Shown here in pieces: positions 1 through 9,180 of a stretch of 64,000 nt of DNA; within the stretch, counting starts at the first letter, position 1; every line of letters starts with the position of its first letter. Made by a program: the position numbers and the translations under genes. This DNA is from Monoplex corrugatus (lineage: Eukaryota > Mollusca > Gastropoda > Littorinimorpha > Ranellidae): assembly GCA_030674185.1 (NCBI GenBank), contig JAPXFY010000016.1:38487466-38551465 (forward strand), read 5' to 3'. The notes beneath the pieces are model-generated. The model had not been told where the DNA came from, ran no database searches, and worked only from the letters and a program-made list of their open reading frames with translations.

Positions 1-205
1 GTCTACTACTAATAATGCGTAACTGCAATATCTTTTGTGCACTAGAATTCTGGCTCTCTTTTTGCTCATTTGATAGAGACTTAGACCACATCTAGATCCA
101 GACTGTTGTAAGCTCATTAGGCTACTAATCAGGCTAGATTTAGTCTAGATAGATCTACCTATGTCCACTGCATAAGTCAGTAGTGAGATGTGCGTAAATA
201 CTTAC

Positions 206-264
206 CTTTTCACCACTCCAGTTTGGATTTTGAGCGGTTTGATGCGTGGATCGGTCTGTGCCAT
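206..264 (-). CDS. TBCA: Tubulin-folding cofactor A, first coding exon (partial gene)
   Basis: The minus strand reads ATG at 264 and encodes MAQTDPRIKPLKIQTGVVKR, ending AAAAG followed by the strong donor GTAAGT at 205. This matches the start of TBCA, whose first exon ends at the same place in vertebrates (a D-P-R then I-K-T-G-V-V-K-R pattern). The exon gives 19 codons plus two bases. TBCA is a small cytosolic three-helix chaperone that captures beta-tubulin during tubulin heterodimer assembly. The remaining exons would lie at lower coordinates, outside the window. The identification rests on about 20 residues and the splice donor, so it is good but not certain. A retrotransposon lies 117 bp upstream in the same orientation. 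Confidence 0.82.
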
Positions 265-381
265 TTTCAGTTTTTTTCAGCGGTCTGTTTAACACTTCAA
301 GGTTTTATCCAAGCTTAGATCTACACTTAGGCATATGCCTAGAGCTAGAAACAGTCCTGTGTCGTCTGCTTCGTTTGAACC
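265..381 (-). promoter_or_regulatory. TBCA 5' leader, cut off by retrotransposon insertion
   Basis: This is the 117 bp between the TBCA start codon and the 3' LTR of the minus-strand retrotransposon. It ends with AACC, one copy of the 4-bp target duplication. I see no TATA box. It is probably 5' UTR and proximal promoter; the matching upstream half now begins at 5041. Confidence 0.5.
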
Positions 382-565
382 TGAAGCATTCACAGACACC
401 AGACAAAGTTTTAAACGTTTATTAACGTAACTCAAACATTGTCGGATCAACTTCGCTAACCCAGTCGTTGAACGACGTGGTCATAGCAACGCTTCCGGTT
501 CCTCAACTACAAGTGACTAAAAACCCAAATCGCATGCGACGTTATGTCATTAGATAAGCGCTACA
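382..565 (-). repeat. 3' LTR of the CsRn1-like element
   Basis: It is identical to 4857-5040 over all 184 bp by direct reading. On the minus strand it starts TGTAGCGC and ends GCTTCA. An AATAAA signal reads on the minus strand at 423-418 and could polyadenylate element transcripts. Confidence 0.95.
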
Positions 566-580
566 GGGCTCCCCCAGAAC
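566..580 (-). other. Polypurine tract of the CsRn1-like element
   Basis: On the coding (minus) strand the bases just before the 3' LTR read CTGGGGGAGCCC, a short G-rich purine run of the kind that primes plus-strand synthesis. Confidence 0.55.
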
Positions 581-758
581 GGCGCAATGTGTTGCATGCA
601 AAACTACAAAAGTAAAACAAATAGTATAATCAACAGACTCGTTAACAACTGTCCAATATCATTTGGAAAGTATGAGCTTGATGGAGTCTTTGAGGTATCA
701 ATCAATAATAAGAGGTTAAAGAAAATGTCTGTTCGACGACCTCTTCTATATTGTAATT

Positions 759-1991
759 TCAGATTCGACGGACTCGGTAAAATGTTCGATACTTCTTGGG
801 CTTCTGCACTAGTCTCCCAGTGCGAGTTGTAACTTGTGGTGCTGGAGCATCTGATGAAGGATACTGGGCAGGTGCTCGAGCGTTGCCTTGGGTATCATCA
901 GATCTGGTAGTGTGATCTGGTCCGGCTGCATCACCCGTTTTGGCAGTGCGATCCTCTTGAGGAACATGAGGGTCCAGTGGTTCAGACACACAGGGATCCC
1001 GACCGGGTCTGGGAAAAATTTGTGGGACATAAGCAGGTTTGAGTCGATCCAGTGACACGCGAACAGCCTTCCCATTTTTGCAAATGTCAAAGTGTTTTTC
1101 AGCACGGGTCAACACAGGAAAAGGTCCATCGTAAGGCCTCACCAAGGGGCCCTTGTGGGCGTCGTGACGAAGGTACACCTGATCCGCAGACTGCAGGTTC
1201 TTGGGAACGTATGGCGCTGGTGATCCATGATGGGAAGGGGTGAAAGGGGAAAGCTTTCTAAGTTTTTCCTGTAGTTCTTGGACGAAGACGCTGGAAGGGA
1301 ATACCTTGTCTGCACATGGGGGTGGAAGGAAATCGCCAGGCACTCGGAGGTTTGTGCCATAGGTGAGGAGGACAGGAGTAGTGTTAAGGTCTTCTTTCCA
1401 CGTTGTCCGGATGCCAAGCATCACGACTGGTAGTTCATCCATCCAGCGTGGTCCGTCAAGGCGAGCTTTGAGAGCAGCTTTGAGGCTGCGATGAAACCTT
1501 TCCACCATGCCGTTGGCCTGGGGATGGTACGCTGTAGTAGTTTGAGGTTTAACTCCGAGCACCATGTTCAGCTCCCGCCACAGCGCGCTGGTGAACTGAC
1601 GGCCTTGGTCTGAAGTAATTGTGTCTGGGACCCCAAATCGCGCGATCCAAGTACGCAATAAGGCCTTGGCACATGTAACAGCTTCTGCGTTGGGGAGAGG
1701 AATAGCTTCTGGCCATCTTGTAAATCTGTCTACAATGGTAAGCAGATAAGTGCAGTCTTCTGATGAAGGGAGGGGTCCCACAAGGTCTATGTGTATGTTA
1801 CCAAAGCGTCTATCAGGGGGGTCAAAAGGGGAGAGTGGAGCTTTGGTGTGGCGTCCAATTTTGCTAGCCTGACATTCATGACAAGCCCTGACCATGTTCT
1901 TCACATCTTTTTTAAGTCCAGGCCAGATGTAGCGTGCTGAGATAGCGCGAGTGGTGGGTTTGGGTCCAGGGTGACATAGGTTGTGCAACAC
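759..1991 (-). CDS. Integrase region of the CsRn1-like element (frame-shifted from RT)
   Basis: This is an open frame of 410 codons. The N-terminal H2C2 zinc-binding motif reads H-N-L-C-H then C-H-E-C. The catalytic core has D in IHIDLVGPLP, D in TITSDQGRQF and E in NGMVERFHRS, giving the DD(35)E triad. A basic C-terminal tail follows. The frame overlaps the RNase H frame by about 90 bases in a different phase. The true N-terminus therefore lies upstream of the first Met, and a frameshift or indel separates it from RT/RNase H. Integrase joins retrotransposon cDNA to host DNA. Confidence 0.9.
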   Translation of the reverse strand: MLHNLCHPGPKPTTRAISARYIWPGLKKDVKNMVRACHECQASKIGRHTKAPLSPFDPPDRRFGNIHIDLVGPLPSSEDCTYLLTIVDRFTRWPEAIPLPNAEAVTCAKALLRTWIARFGVPDTITSDQGRQFTSALWRELNMVLGVKPQTTTAYHPQANGMVERFHRSLKAALKARLDGPRWMDELPVVMLGIRTTWKEDLNTTPVLLTYGTNLRVPGDFLPPPCADKVFPSSVFVQELQEKLRKLSPFTPSHHGSPAPYVPKNLQSADQVYLRHDAHKGPLVRPYDGPFPVLTRAEKHFDICKNGKAVRVSLDRLKPAYVPQIFPRPGRDPCVSEPLDPHVPQEDRTAKTGDAAGPDHTTRSDDTQGNARAPAQYPSSDAPAPQVTTRTGRLVQKPKKYRTFYRVRRI

Positions 1992-3073
1992 ATCAAATAC
2001 AGTTTTTGTCCATGCCGAGGGCGGCCAGTAGAAATGTCACACAGAATTTGGGTGCCATCTAGAGTGACGTCCTTTAGTTGTAGGGATCCTGGTTTGGAGC
2101 GTAGGTCCGCAACGTTGGGATCGGTTTGCTGTGCCGTTGCCATTTGAGCAAGATCTACAGTAGGGACTGGTGATGTACTAGCAATCAGTGGCTCCTGGTC
2201 AGGTACAGGTGCCCTGGAGAGTGTGTCAGGTACGATATTGTCTGATCCACTGATATGTCTGATGTCTGTTGTGAACTCGGCTATGTAGCAAAGCTGACGT
2301 TCCTGGCGAGGGGATCTGTCAGTGTTGCTTGTCAGTGCATGAGTTAGTGGTTTGTGGTCTGTGAACACCGTAAATGTTCTTCCTTCCAGGAAGTAGCGGA
2401 AATGCTGGATTGAGCTGTAGATGGCCAACAGTTCACGATCAAACGTTGAGTAACGTTGTTGGGTTGGTGTGAGTTTCCTGGAGAAGAATGCAATGGGTTT
2501 CCAGGCACCATTCTGCTGTTGTGACAGTTCGGCTCCCATGGCAGTGTCTGATGCATCCACAGAAAGTTTTGTTTGAGATTGCGGGTTGGGGTGATGAAGC
2601 ATGACAGCAGAAGCTAGTGCTGATTTGGCCTTCTGGAATGCAGCGTGACATTCAGGTGTCCATATTAATTTCTTGAGTTTGCCTTTGACAGCCTCAGTCA
2701 GAGGTGTAAGACGCTTCGCGATGCCTGGGAGAAATCTGTGGTAGAAGTTAATCATTCCCAGGAAACGTTCAAGAGCTTTTTTATCAGAAGGAGTGGGAAG
2801 ATCTATTATTGCACGCACTTTCTCTGGCAGGGGTTCAATTCCGGCTGCTGAGACTAAATGTCCAAGGAAATGTAGGGAAGATTGACCGAAAACGCATTTC
2901 TTGATATTGATCACTAAACCGTTGGAGGTCAGCAGGCTGAAAATGGTACGCAGATCGGCCTCATGTTGTTCAGGTGAAGCGCTTGCAACAAGAATGTCAT
3001 CGAGATATACAAAGCCGCAGTCCAGGTCCTTCAAAACGCCGTCCATGAGGCGTTTGAAATGCCTGAGCTGCAT
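1901..3073 (-). CDS. Reverse transcriptase C-terminal half and RNase H of the CsRn1-like element
   Basis: The frame opens in the RT palm with FVYLDDILVAS, the YxDD active site, followed by thumb motifs (FLGHLVS, FLGMINFYHRFLPG). RNase H follows: SVDASDTAMGA, FDRELLAI, FTDHKPL, and the terminal HISGSDNIVPDTLSR typical of Ty3 elements. It shares phase with the upstream RT piece (3095-3763) but is separated from it by a stop and an out-of-frame stretch, so at least two indels fall near 3065-3170. Confidence 0.9.
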   Translation of the reverse strand: MQLRHFKRLMDGVLKDLDCGFVYLDDILVASASPEQHEADLRTIFSLLTSNGLVINIKKCVFGQSSLHFLGHLVSAAGIEPLPEKVRAIIDLPTPSDKKALERFLGMINFYHRFLPGIAKRLTPLTEAVKGKLKKLIWTPECHAAFQKAKSALASAVMLHHPNPQSQTKLSVDASDTAMGAELSQQQNGAWKPIAFFSRKLTPTQQRYSTFDRELLAIYSSIQHFRYFLEGRTFTVFTDHKPLTHALTSNTDRSPRQERQLCYIAEFTTDIRHISGSDNIVPDTLSRAPVPDQEPLIASTSPVPTVDLAQMATAQQTDPNVADLRSKPGSLQLKDVTLDGTQILCDISTGRPRHGQKLYLMCCTTYVTLDPNPPLALSQHATSGLDLKKM

Positions 3074-3094
3074 TTTTCAGACCAAACGGCATTT

Positions 3095-3763
3095 TCAGGA
3101 ACTCATACAGGCCAAATGGGGTGATGACTGCTGTTTTTGGAATATCCTCAGGTGCAACTGGGATTGGTTGTAGCCGCGAACAAGATCAACTTTGGAAAAA
3201 ATCGTTTTTCCAGCAAGGTTGGCATTCAGGTCCTGGATGTGAGGGAGGGGGTAGCGGTCATCTCTGGTTATATCATTTAGTCGACGATAATCTCCACAGG
3301 GACGCCAGCTGCCATTGCTTTTCTTCACCATGTGCAGTGGTGATGACCAAGGGGAAGATGAACGGCGTACGATATCTAGGTGCTCCATTTCGTCAAACTC
3401 TGCCTTAGCAGCTGTCAATTTCTCATGGTCGAGGCGACGTGCACGTGCATGTACAGGGGGACCCGTAGTAGGAATGTGGTGAAATACACCATGCTTGTTT
3501 TCTGTGAAAGAAGGTACTAGAAGTTCAGGAAACTCCTCTACAATTGCTTCGTAGCGGGAATGAATCTTGTGTATGCCTCTTTCTGCTTGCGATCGTGTCG
3601 GTTGTCCGGGAATTACCAAACTTCCATCCAGGGACACCAGACGTTTGTTAGCGAGGTCAATTGCTAGTCTTTGGGTAGCAAAAAAATCTGCGCCTAGGAT
3701 TGGCTGAGTCACATCTGCAATCCAAAACTTTTGAACAAATGATGCATCATGGCCTAGCTGCAA
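3095..3763 (-). CDS. Protease C-terminus and RT N-terminal half of the CsRn1-like element (broken)
   Basis: It begins inside the protease (QPILGADFF, the conserved ILG motif). It continues into the RT fingers with SSPWSSPLHMVKK, WRPCGDYRRLN and FSKVDLVRGYNQ. After that last motif the translation loses family similarity until a stop at 3095, marking an indel near 3165. The protease DTG half is in a different frame (3754-4821). Confidence 0.87.
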   Translation of the reverse strand: MQLGHDASFVQKFWIADVTQPILGADFFATQRLAIDLANKRLVSLDGSLVIPGQPTRSQAERGIHKIHSRYEAIVEEFPELLVPSFTENKHGVFHHIPTTGPPVHARARRLDHEKLTAAKAEFDEMEHLDIVRRSSSPWSSPLHMVKKSNGSWRPCGDYRRLNDITRDDRYPLPHIQDLNANLAGKTIFSKVDLVRGYNQSQLHLRIFQKQQSSPHLACMSS

Positions 3764-4821
3764 TGGGATATTCCTTGTTCCAAAGTAGGAATAGCTGAGC
3801 CATTGGCAGCAACCAGACTGGGTCCTCGAGCTTTTTTGCGTTCTGCGACACTTGCAGGAAAAACGGATTCTTCAGCCCCCGTGTCAACTAGAAAATTGCG
3901 TCCTGACAAAACATCAGCTACCGTGATTGTGCTAATGTTGACTGAGGTAGCTGCATGAACGTCATGAGATTCAGTGGAGTTAATGTTGGTGGCCTGGTTA
4001 TGATCTCGTTTCCACTTAGGTTGTTGTGGAGCCATTGCACACGGTCGTCCATTGACTTTGTTTTCGCAGCGTCTCGCTTCAGTTCCGAATCGTGCGTGGT
4101 ACTTGCACAAAGTGAAAGGGTTTGAAGCAGTGTTAGAAACATTTTTTGATGGTCGGTTTGATGCAGCTGCCACAAATGCAGGGGTTGGGAGATCCACTTC
4201 TAAGATGTGGTCAGCCTTTTCGGCCAGAACCTCAAGCTCTTCGTTTGGAGACTGGGCAAGAATCTTTCGGACTTCTGGTGGCATTTGATTTAAAAAAAGA
4301 GCTCTGAAGAGGGTTTCTGGGTTGGAATTCATCGTTTGCATGTACTGCAATAATTCTGATGGTCGTTTGTCTCCCAGACCTCGCATTTGCAGAAGGGCGG
4401 TATCTTTCTGTAGTTGTGTGTACTCAAAAGCTTTGAGTAGAGCTGCCTTGAGTGTTTCATACTTTTGGGTGTTTGGGGGGCGTTCAACTACTGCTTGTAC
4501 ACGTCTGGATGTATCCGAGTCGAGAAGTTGTACTACATGATGAAATTTTGTCAAGTCATTCGTAATGGGAGGTGTGTGGGTAGCGAAAACAGCCTCCAAA
4601 CGAAGAAACCATGCTGATGCGTTGGTTGTCCAAAAGGGGGGTGCTTTGAAGGCGACAGCTGCCACTGATTGTTGAGGATGGAATTTTGCTGTCTGAGATA
4701 TAGTTTGTTGCCGTATCATGCGTATGGCGTCTGCAAGTTCTGTTATTGCTTCTGTTGTTATTGACATGATTCTATGAGTCTGTGAGCGTAGAAGTGGATA
4801 TAGCTGGTAATAGCTGGTCAC
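3754..4821 (-). CDS. Gag and N-terminal protease of the CsRn1-like element
   Basis: The frame has 355 codons. The better Gag start is probably the second Met (MSITTEAITELAD, near 4767); the first Met is only about 20 bases from the primer site. The Gag core (FKAPPFWTTNASAWFLRLE, then LGDKRPSELLQYM) resembles Ty3 Gag capsid. A nucleocapsid-like box reads C-K-Y-H-A-R-F-G then C then C: the CHCC arrangement of CsRn1 elements rather than the usual CCHC. The aspartic protease motif FLVDTGAEESVFPAS follows, and the frame runs out shortly afterwards. Confidence 0.88.
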   Translation of the reverse strand: MTSYYQLYPLLRSQTHRIMSITTEAITELADAIRMIRQQTISQTAKFHPQQSVAAVAFKAPPFWTTNASAWFLRLEAVFATHTPPITNDLTKFHHVVQLLDSDTSRRVQAVVERPPNTQKYETLKAALLKAFEYTQLQKDTALLQMRGLGDKRPSELLQYMQTMNSNPETLFRALFLNQMPPEVRKILAQSPNEELEVLAEKADHILEVDLPTPAFVAAASNRPSKNVSNTASNPFTLCKYHARFGTEARRCENKVNGRPCAMAPQQPKWKRDHNQATNINSTESHDVHAATSVNISTITVADVLSGRNFLVDTGAEESVFPASVAERKKARGPSLVAANGSAIPTLEQGISHCS

Positions 4822-4841
4822 TACTAGGTTCTACTCACTCC

Positions 4842-4855
4842 CGTCGGGGTCACCA
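4842..4855 (-). other. Primer-binding site, tRNA-Trp type
   Basis: One base after the 5' LTR the coding strand reads TGGTGACCCCGACG. This is complementary over 14 bases to the 3' end of animal tRNA-Trp including CCA, judged from memory of the tRNA sequence. It primes first-strand synthesis in CsRn1-type elements. Confidence 0.8.
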
Positions 4856-4856
4856 A

Positions 4857-5040
4857 TGAAGCATTCACAGACACCAGACAAAGTTTTAAACGTTTATTAA
4901 CGTAACTCAAACATTGTCGGATCAACTTCGCTAACCCAGTCGTTGAACGACGTGGTCATAGCAACGCTTCCGGTTCCTCAACTACAAGTGACTAAAAACC
5001 CAAATCGCATGCGACGTTATGTCATTAGATAAGCGCTACA
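4857..5040 (-). repeat. 5' LTR of the CsRn1-like element
   Basis: It is identical to the LTR at 382-565. It ends on the plus strand at the AACC duplication (5041-5044). The minus-strand AATAAA lies at 4898-4893. It would carry the element's promoter. Confidence 0.95.
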
Positions 5041-5110
5041 AACCAATCAAATACGAAAAGTTCACTGGGCATGCGCGTTGAACGTAGTGAGGTCACCGGT
5101 TTACCAGGAC
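5041..5110 (-). promoter_or_regulatory. Displaced distal half of the TBCA promoter (CCAAT and NRF1-like motifs)
   Basis: Directly beyond the LTR the plus strand reads AACCAATCAA, a CCAAT box that includes the target duplication. It then reads GGGCATGCGCGTTG, which contains the GCATGCGC core of NRF1 sites. Such motifs are common in housekeeping promoters. Before the insertion they would have lain about 120-190 bp upstream of the TBCA ATG; now they are 4.8 kb away. Promoter function is inferred from motifs and position only. Confidence 0.5.
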
Positions 5111-5248
5111 GAGATTAAGAAACGAGTCTAATCACAGACAGACAAATAAGGCAGCTGATCCTGAAATCAAGTTTTGTGGTTTTGCAAAATATGACATCGT
5201 TGTATGAAAACTGTATGAAACGTGCACCACTGCGTGCGCATTAACAAA

Positions 5249-5249
<1 letters not shown>

Positions 5250-5315
<66 letters not shown>

Positions 5316-5410
5316 GGTTCTTTGATTTAACGTGTTATCACACAAAAAGTGATGATGATGATGATGACGATGATGATGATGATGACGATAATAATAATAA
5401 TAATGTAGGC
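5250..5410. repeat. (GT)n then (GATGAT)n/(AAT)n microsatellites
   Basis: An uninterrupted GT run (5250-5313), the bridge GGTTCTTTGATTTAACGTG, then GATGATGAC triplets and AATAAT. The same bridge type recurs at 45464-45500 beside another GT run, suggesting that both are tails of one retroposon family. Confidence 0.95.
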
Positions 5411-6089
5411 ATGGAAGATGAGAGTTGGGTGGGATAAGGAGGGGGGGGGGGGCAAGAGGGGACATAGAATAAGAGAGAGAACGTTTGTAGAAAGAAGAAG
5501 TAAGGTCATAAGAAAAAAGACCCGGGTAAGCAGAAAAATGGAACTTACAAAATTAAATGCTAATAACAACACCCGTAAAGGGAAAATTGCCCATAAAGCA
5601 CACATTCCATAAAACGTCAAAGGAATGCATAAACAGGACTAATGAATCTGAAATGTCAACAAGTAGACCTTGATCTGATGTTATTTCTTTGAAATGCGTT
5701 TCAAAATAGTTTTCTTGTTGATTGTTTTTGGTAAAAATGGAACGTAGTTGTTTTTTTGGGTTTTTTTCCCCATTAAATAAACAATGATATACTTTTGAGT
5801 GAAAAATTCACCGCAAACACACTAAACAGTTTTACAATATCATGTTTTCAAAGCATTTAGATGAATACGAAACTAAACAGTAACAATCGATCTCAAACTA
5901 TACAGGGAGGAATATTACATTTTTAACGTATAATTTGAAAATAAACTTCTATCGTTTTATGTGACACAATTTTTGTTTTCATTTAAATGTTCATGAAATC
6001 GAATCCATGATATTAATTCCAGCGAGTTGCAAGCTTTTACTAAAGTGTTAAACAAGAAATTTCATAAAATAACCAGAACTGTGTGCACC
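5411..6089. other. AT-rich intergenic DNA, no gene seen
   Basis: It contains a G10 run near 5442 and scattered A/T tracts. I see no supported coding exon or RNA gene. Confidence 0.5.
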
Positions 6090-6660
6090 TTTCTTAGCTG
6101 CAGTGTTAACTACCTCGTTGCCGTGAAGACCAACGTGAGAAGGCACCCAACATAAACTGATATACGAGCCATTTATCCTTAGACAATGTACTTGAAAAAG
6201 GTTGTAAGGCATGTAAGAATCATGAAAGAGGACTGAACTACATTGAAGGACATAGATTGAAGGTTTACCAGATAATTCAACGCTTGTATTATAGTGACTA
6301 AATCAGCTGTAAATATAGATACATTCGCCCTATGAAAAATGACTTTTCTATCGTAATTGTGGGAATATAAAATGCTGCTCCAAATGCTTTCTAAGACCGA
6401 TCCGTCGGTAAAAATACTGAGAAGGTTACGGTACTTTTTTCCCCCACATGTTCTCTTGCTCTAGATATCGTAATATTGATGTTACAATCCTTTTTTGCAT
6501 CTTTGTAATCAATATCAACTGTAGTTTTTAGCATTTCCCATGTAGGGATAGACGTTGTGGGTGGCTTTTCATCAATTTCACTCATACTCTTTTTAGACTG
6601 TTTGATCATTTCAGATATGTAAGCTGCAACTGTTTTTTGTGATGAAATCTTTTTATGCAA
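6090..6660 (-). pseudogene. Non-LTR retrotransposon RNase H remnant (I/Jockey-type)
   Basis: On the minus strand an open piece (6391-6660) runs into, with frame changes, IFTDGSVLESIW, then VSIFTADLVTIIQALNYL, then CWVPSHVGLHGNEVVN. These are the DGS, E/D-L-x-A-I and W-V-P-S-H-x-G-x-x-G-N-E motifs of the RNase H domain found at the end of I- and Jockey-type LINE ORF2. Frameshifts and stops show decay. Confidence 0.75.
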
Positions 6661-6788
6661 ACTTTGCTGTCGCTAATTCACGATGCTCGTCAGAGGCAGA
6701 ATCCCAGCAACTCTACGTTTCCAGATTAGAAGCATGAGTTGAGTTGATACACACTGTGCAATTTTAAGAGTCTTGCACTCTAAGTCTG
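6661..6788. other. Short unannotated spacer
   Basis: Unique-looking sequence between the LINE remnant and the microsatellite; no feature recognised. Confidence 0.4.
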
Positions 6789-6803
6789 CGCGCGCGCGCG
6801 GTG

Positions 6804-6836
<33 letters not shown>

Positions 6837-6922
6837 TGCGTGTGTGTGCGTGCGTGCGTTCGTGTGCATGCTTTGTGTGTGTGTGTGTGTGTGTATGTGT
6901 GTGTGCGTGCGTGCGTGCGTGC

Positions 6923-6970
<48 letters not shown>

Positions 6971-6973
6971 TGT

Positions 6974-7009
<36 letters not shown>

Positions 7010-7021
7010 TGTGTGTGTGTG
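6789..7021. repeat. (GT)n/(GC) compound microsatellite
   Basis: Starts with (CG)n and continues as GT with GTGC interruptions. Cys-Val and Thr-His open frames here are artefacts of the repeat. Confidence 0.97.
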
Positions 7022-7205
7022 CTGTGTACGAATAACTTTATTTAGTGAGCGGATAGGTATTTTATATTTTGTGTCTGTCAGCACTGAAACAGTTAGCTGA
7101 ACTGATAATTTTTGAAACGATCCTGTGCACATAATTTGGTTTGTTTGTTTGTATGTTTTCCCAACGCGATTTCTTACCCAAATGATAATGCTGCCACCAT
7201 TGGCG

Positions 7206-7208
<3 letters not shown>

Positions 7209-7280
<72 letters not shown>
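7209..7280. repeat. (AC)n microsatellite
   Basis: A pure AC run, opposite in strand sense to the GT run 190 bp to its left. Confidence 0.97.
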
Positions 7281-7284
<4 letters not shown>

Positions 7285-7365
7285 CGAACAATCAATTCAG
7301 TTTAGGTTTTGAATTTTATTACAGATGAAGCAGATAAATTATTTCAGTTCTATCATCATAGTTAA

Positions 7366-7450
7366 GTATTAAGATGGCCTAGCAAAACATTAAGATGGGC
7401 TAGCAAAACATTAAGATGGCCTAGGAAAACATTAAGATGGCCTAGCAAAA
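7366..7450. repeat. Short tandem repeat, about 22 bp x 4
   Basis: Four units based on ATTAAGATGGCCTAGCAAAAC, followed by two imperfect copies of a segment containing AATATTACAGAT and TAACTTAAAACAGGAG. Confidence 0.85.
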
Positions 7451-7609
7451 CAAAATCCTCATTTTTATCGAAATATTACAGATCTATAACTTAAAACAGG
7501 AGTTGTCTGGATACAAAATATTACAGATTTATAATACTTTAAACAGGAGCTGTGTTTACCTTTTCAAAGATTCTCCTGTACAGAAACAAGGACACCTGAA
7601 CAGGGAAAA

Positions 7610-7850
7610 CCATTAAAGTGATACAAGGATACTCTGAAGGCCAAACTCCTCAGCTGTGGCATAAGTCCAGGACAGGACCCAGGGTCGCAGGACTCTTCCC
7701 ATGGGGAGCCTATGGAAGAACATGTGCCTCTTTAATCGGTGTTGTATCCCATATGAAGATGGACACAAGCCATGAGACCCAATATGCCTTACTCATCCAT
7801 CGGATCCACGGAAAAGTCCATCATCACCATCATCGTGTTCATGTTTTAAC
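7610..7850 (+). pseudogene. LINE ORF2 3'-end remnant
   Basis: The reading RYKDTLKA...LSCGISPGQD resembles the C-terminal tail of a widespread LINE family (R-Y-K-D-x-L-K-x-x-L-K). A related tail occurs at 59540-59890. Frameshifts and stops are present. Confidence 0.5.
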
Positions 7851-9180
7851 ACGTACAAATCACTGTTTTGCTGAAACACCGGTGAGACTGATACCAGGTA
7901 ATGGCTAGATCTTTGCTGAAACAACCTTACGTAACTAAAGACAGTGACAGAGACTTGGATAGAGCAAGGACCAAAGAGACATTCACTGTTGTGTTGATAT
8001 CAAGAACAGAAGAACTTATTAAATCGTGACAAAAGCAAAGGCTGTAAAGGACGACTTCCAGCTGCTTCTATGAGAGGAGCAGACATCCGTTTCTCCTTCG
8101 CAAGCACGCTCGCACACAAAACAGCGAGTGGCCAGGGCGAAAAAAAAAATGACGTGCAATGAAACAGACGCGAAAGGAGGTAGATTTTAGCAATCACCGT
8201 CTTTACCTCACCGGTAAGATTCTCTCAATACTTCTTCGTTTTACCTAGCGGGCACCTTGCCACTAAAAAGAAAGCACCTTCCGGCGTGTCTCGTAAGAAC
8301 CTGGCCTACCTAGCGTGAAAGAAACGTGGCTCTGATCATTCTCTTGAGCATCTGCTGCGGACACAATAGCTTACCAGTGTACATGTGGTATGGAACAGCC
8401 AGACAGCAGAGCACATCCTCCTAATGTGTCTAAACTACACTGTCCTAAGCAGGACCGTCTGGCCAGGGGGACGGGTTTTTTTCTATTCTTTCCTTTCCTT
8501 TCTTTCTCTTTATTTTTTCTTTTCTCTTTCTTGTTCTATTTTTTTGTGAGCCCTTTTAACATGTTTCGCGTAATACTGATCTTGAAAATCCATCACGATC
8601 ATTCATCCTTCCTAAAACCATTAAATCGTTTTTCTTAAACAAAAAGGAAAAGGTGGGTGTTTTTTTTTTCGACACATAGACACATGCAGAACATGATTTG
8701 CACGGGTGCAAGCAGACCTACGCTACATGAAAGTGCTGAAATAATGTAAGCATCATCCGCTTCATTCTAAAAACATGAAAACCTTATGTGCTAGATAATG
8801 AAAACCTCACGCGCTAGATAAGCTGAGAATATAGTCCACGTTATTCTAAGAACACGAAAACCTTTTGCGCTAGGCCAAATAAGACACATCAAAGCTAATC
8901 TCAATGGCTGCATGAAATAAACCACTGTATGGAATCCTGAAACCCCATGTTATCATCGTATTTACTGGATTCATACAACAGTGGTGTGGTGTACGTATGA
9001 TGTAGAGCTGTTCGTGTGATCACCTAAATAGTTTTACTTTCACTCCCTCAACCTATCCTACAGTTTCGTACAGGTGTAAGACAGTAACAAGGTTCAAAAT
9101 GATATTTAAAAAAAAAAAAAGCGAGATATGAGCTACACATTGGAAGCTGTACAGCACAGTGATCATGTGAAGCAAGGCCA
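7851..9180. other. Intergenic DNA, no gene seen
   Basis: Contains pyrimidine-rich tracts (8470-8550) and a repeated phrase near 8775-8870 (AACATGAAAACCTTATG and variants). No supported exon. Confidence 0.5.

Larger units (their letters stand above)
382..5040 (-). mobile_element. CsRn1-like Ty3/gypsy LTR retrotransposon, complete ends
   Basis: The element is 4659 bp and reads on the minus strand. It is bounded by two identical 184-bp LTRs (382-565 and 4857-5040) that begin TG and end CA on the coding strand. It is flanked by the 4-bp duplication AACC (378-381 and 5041-5044). The order is 5' LTR, tRNA-Trp-type primer site, Gag with a C-H-C-C box, protease, reverse transcriptase, RNase H, integrase, purine-rich tract, 3' LTR. 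A CHCC Gag box together with a tRNA-Trp primer site is characteristic of the CsRn1 lineage. Reading frames are broken inside protease, near the RT active site and before integrase, so the copy looks non-coding as sequenced, although its identical LTRs indicate a recent insertion. Confidence 0.93.

Noticed and set aside
587..832. Plus-strand open frame at the element's 3' end
   Set aside because: Antisense to the integrase tail and untranslated region of the retrotransposon; no similarity.
6764..7328. Cys-Val and Thr-His rich open frames across GT/AC runs (also near 14.6, 16.3, 16.9, 22.7, 40.0, 45.5, 48.0 and 50.5 kb)
   Set aside because: They are translations of dinucleotide repeats, open in many frames at once, with no start context or conserved domain.
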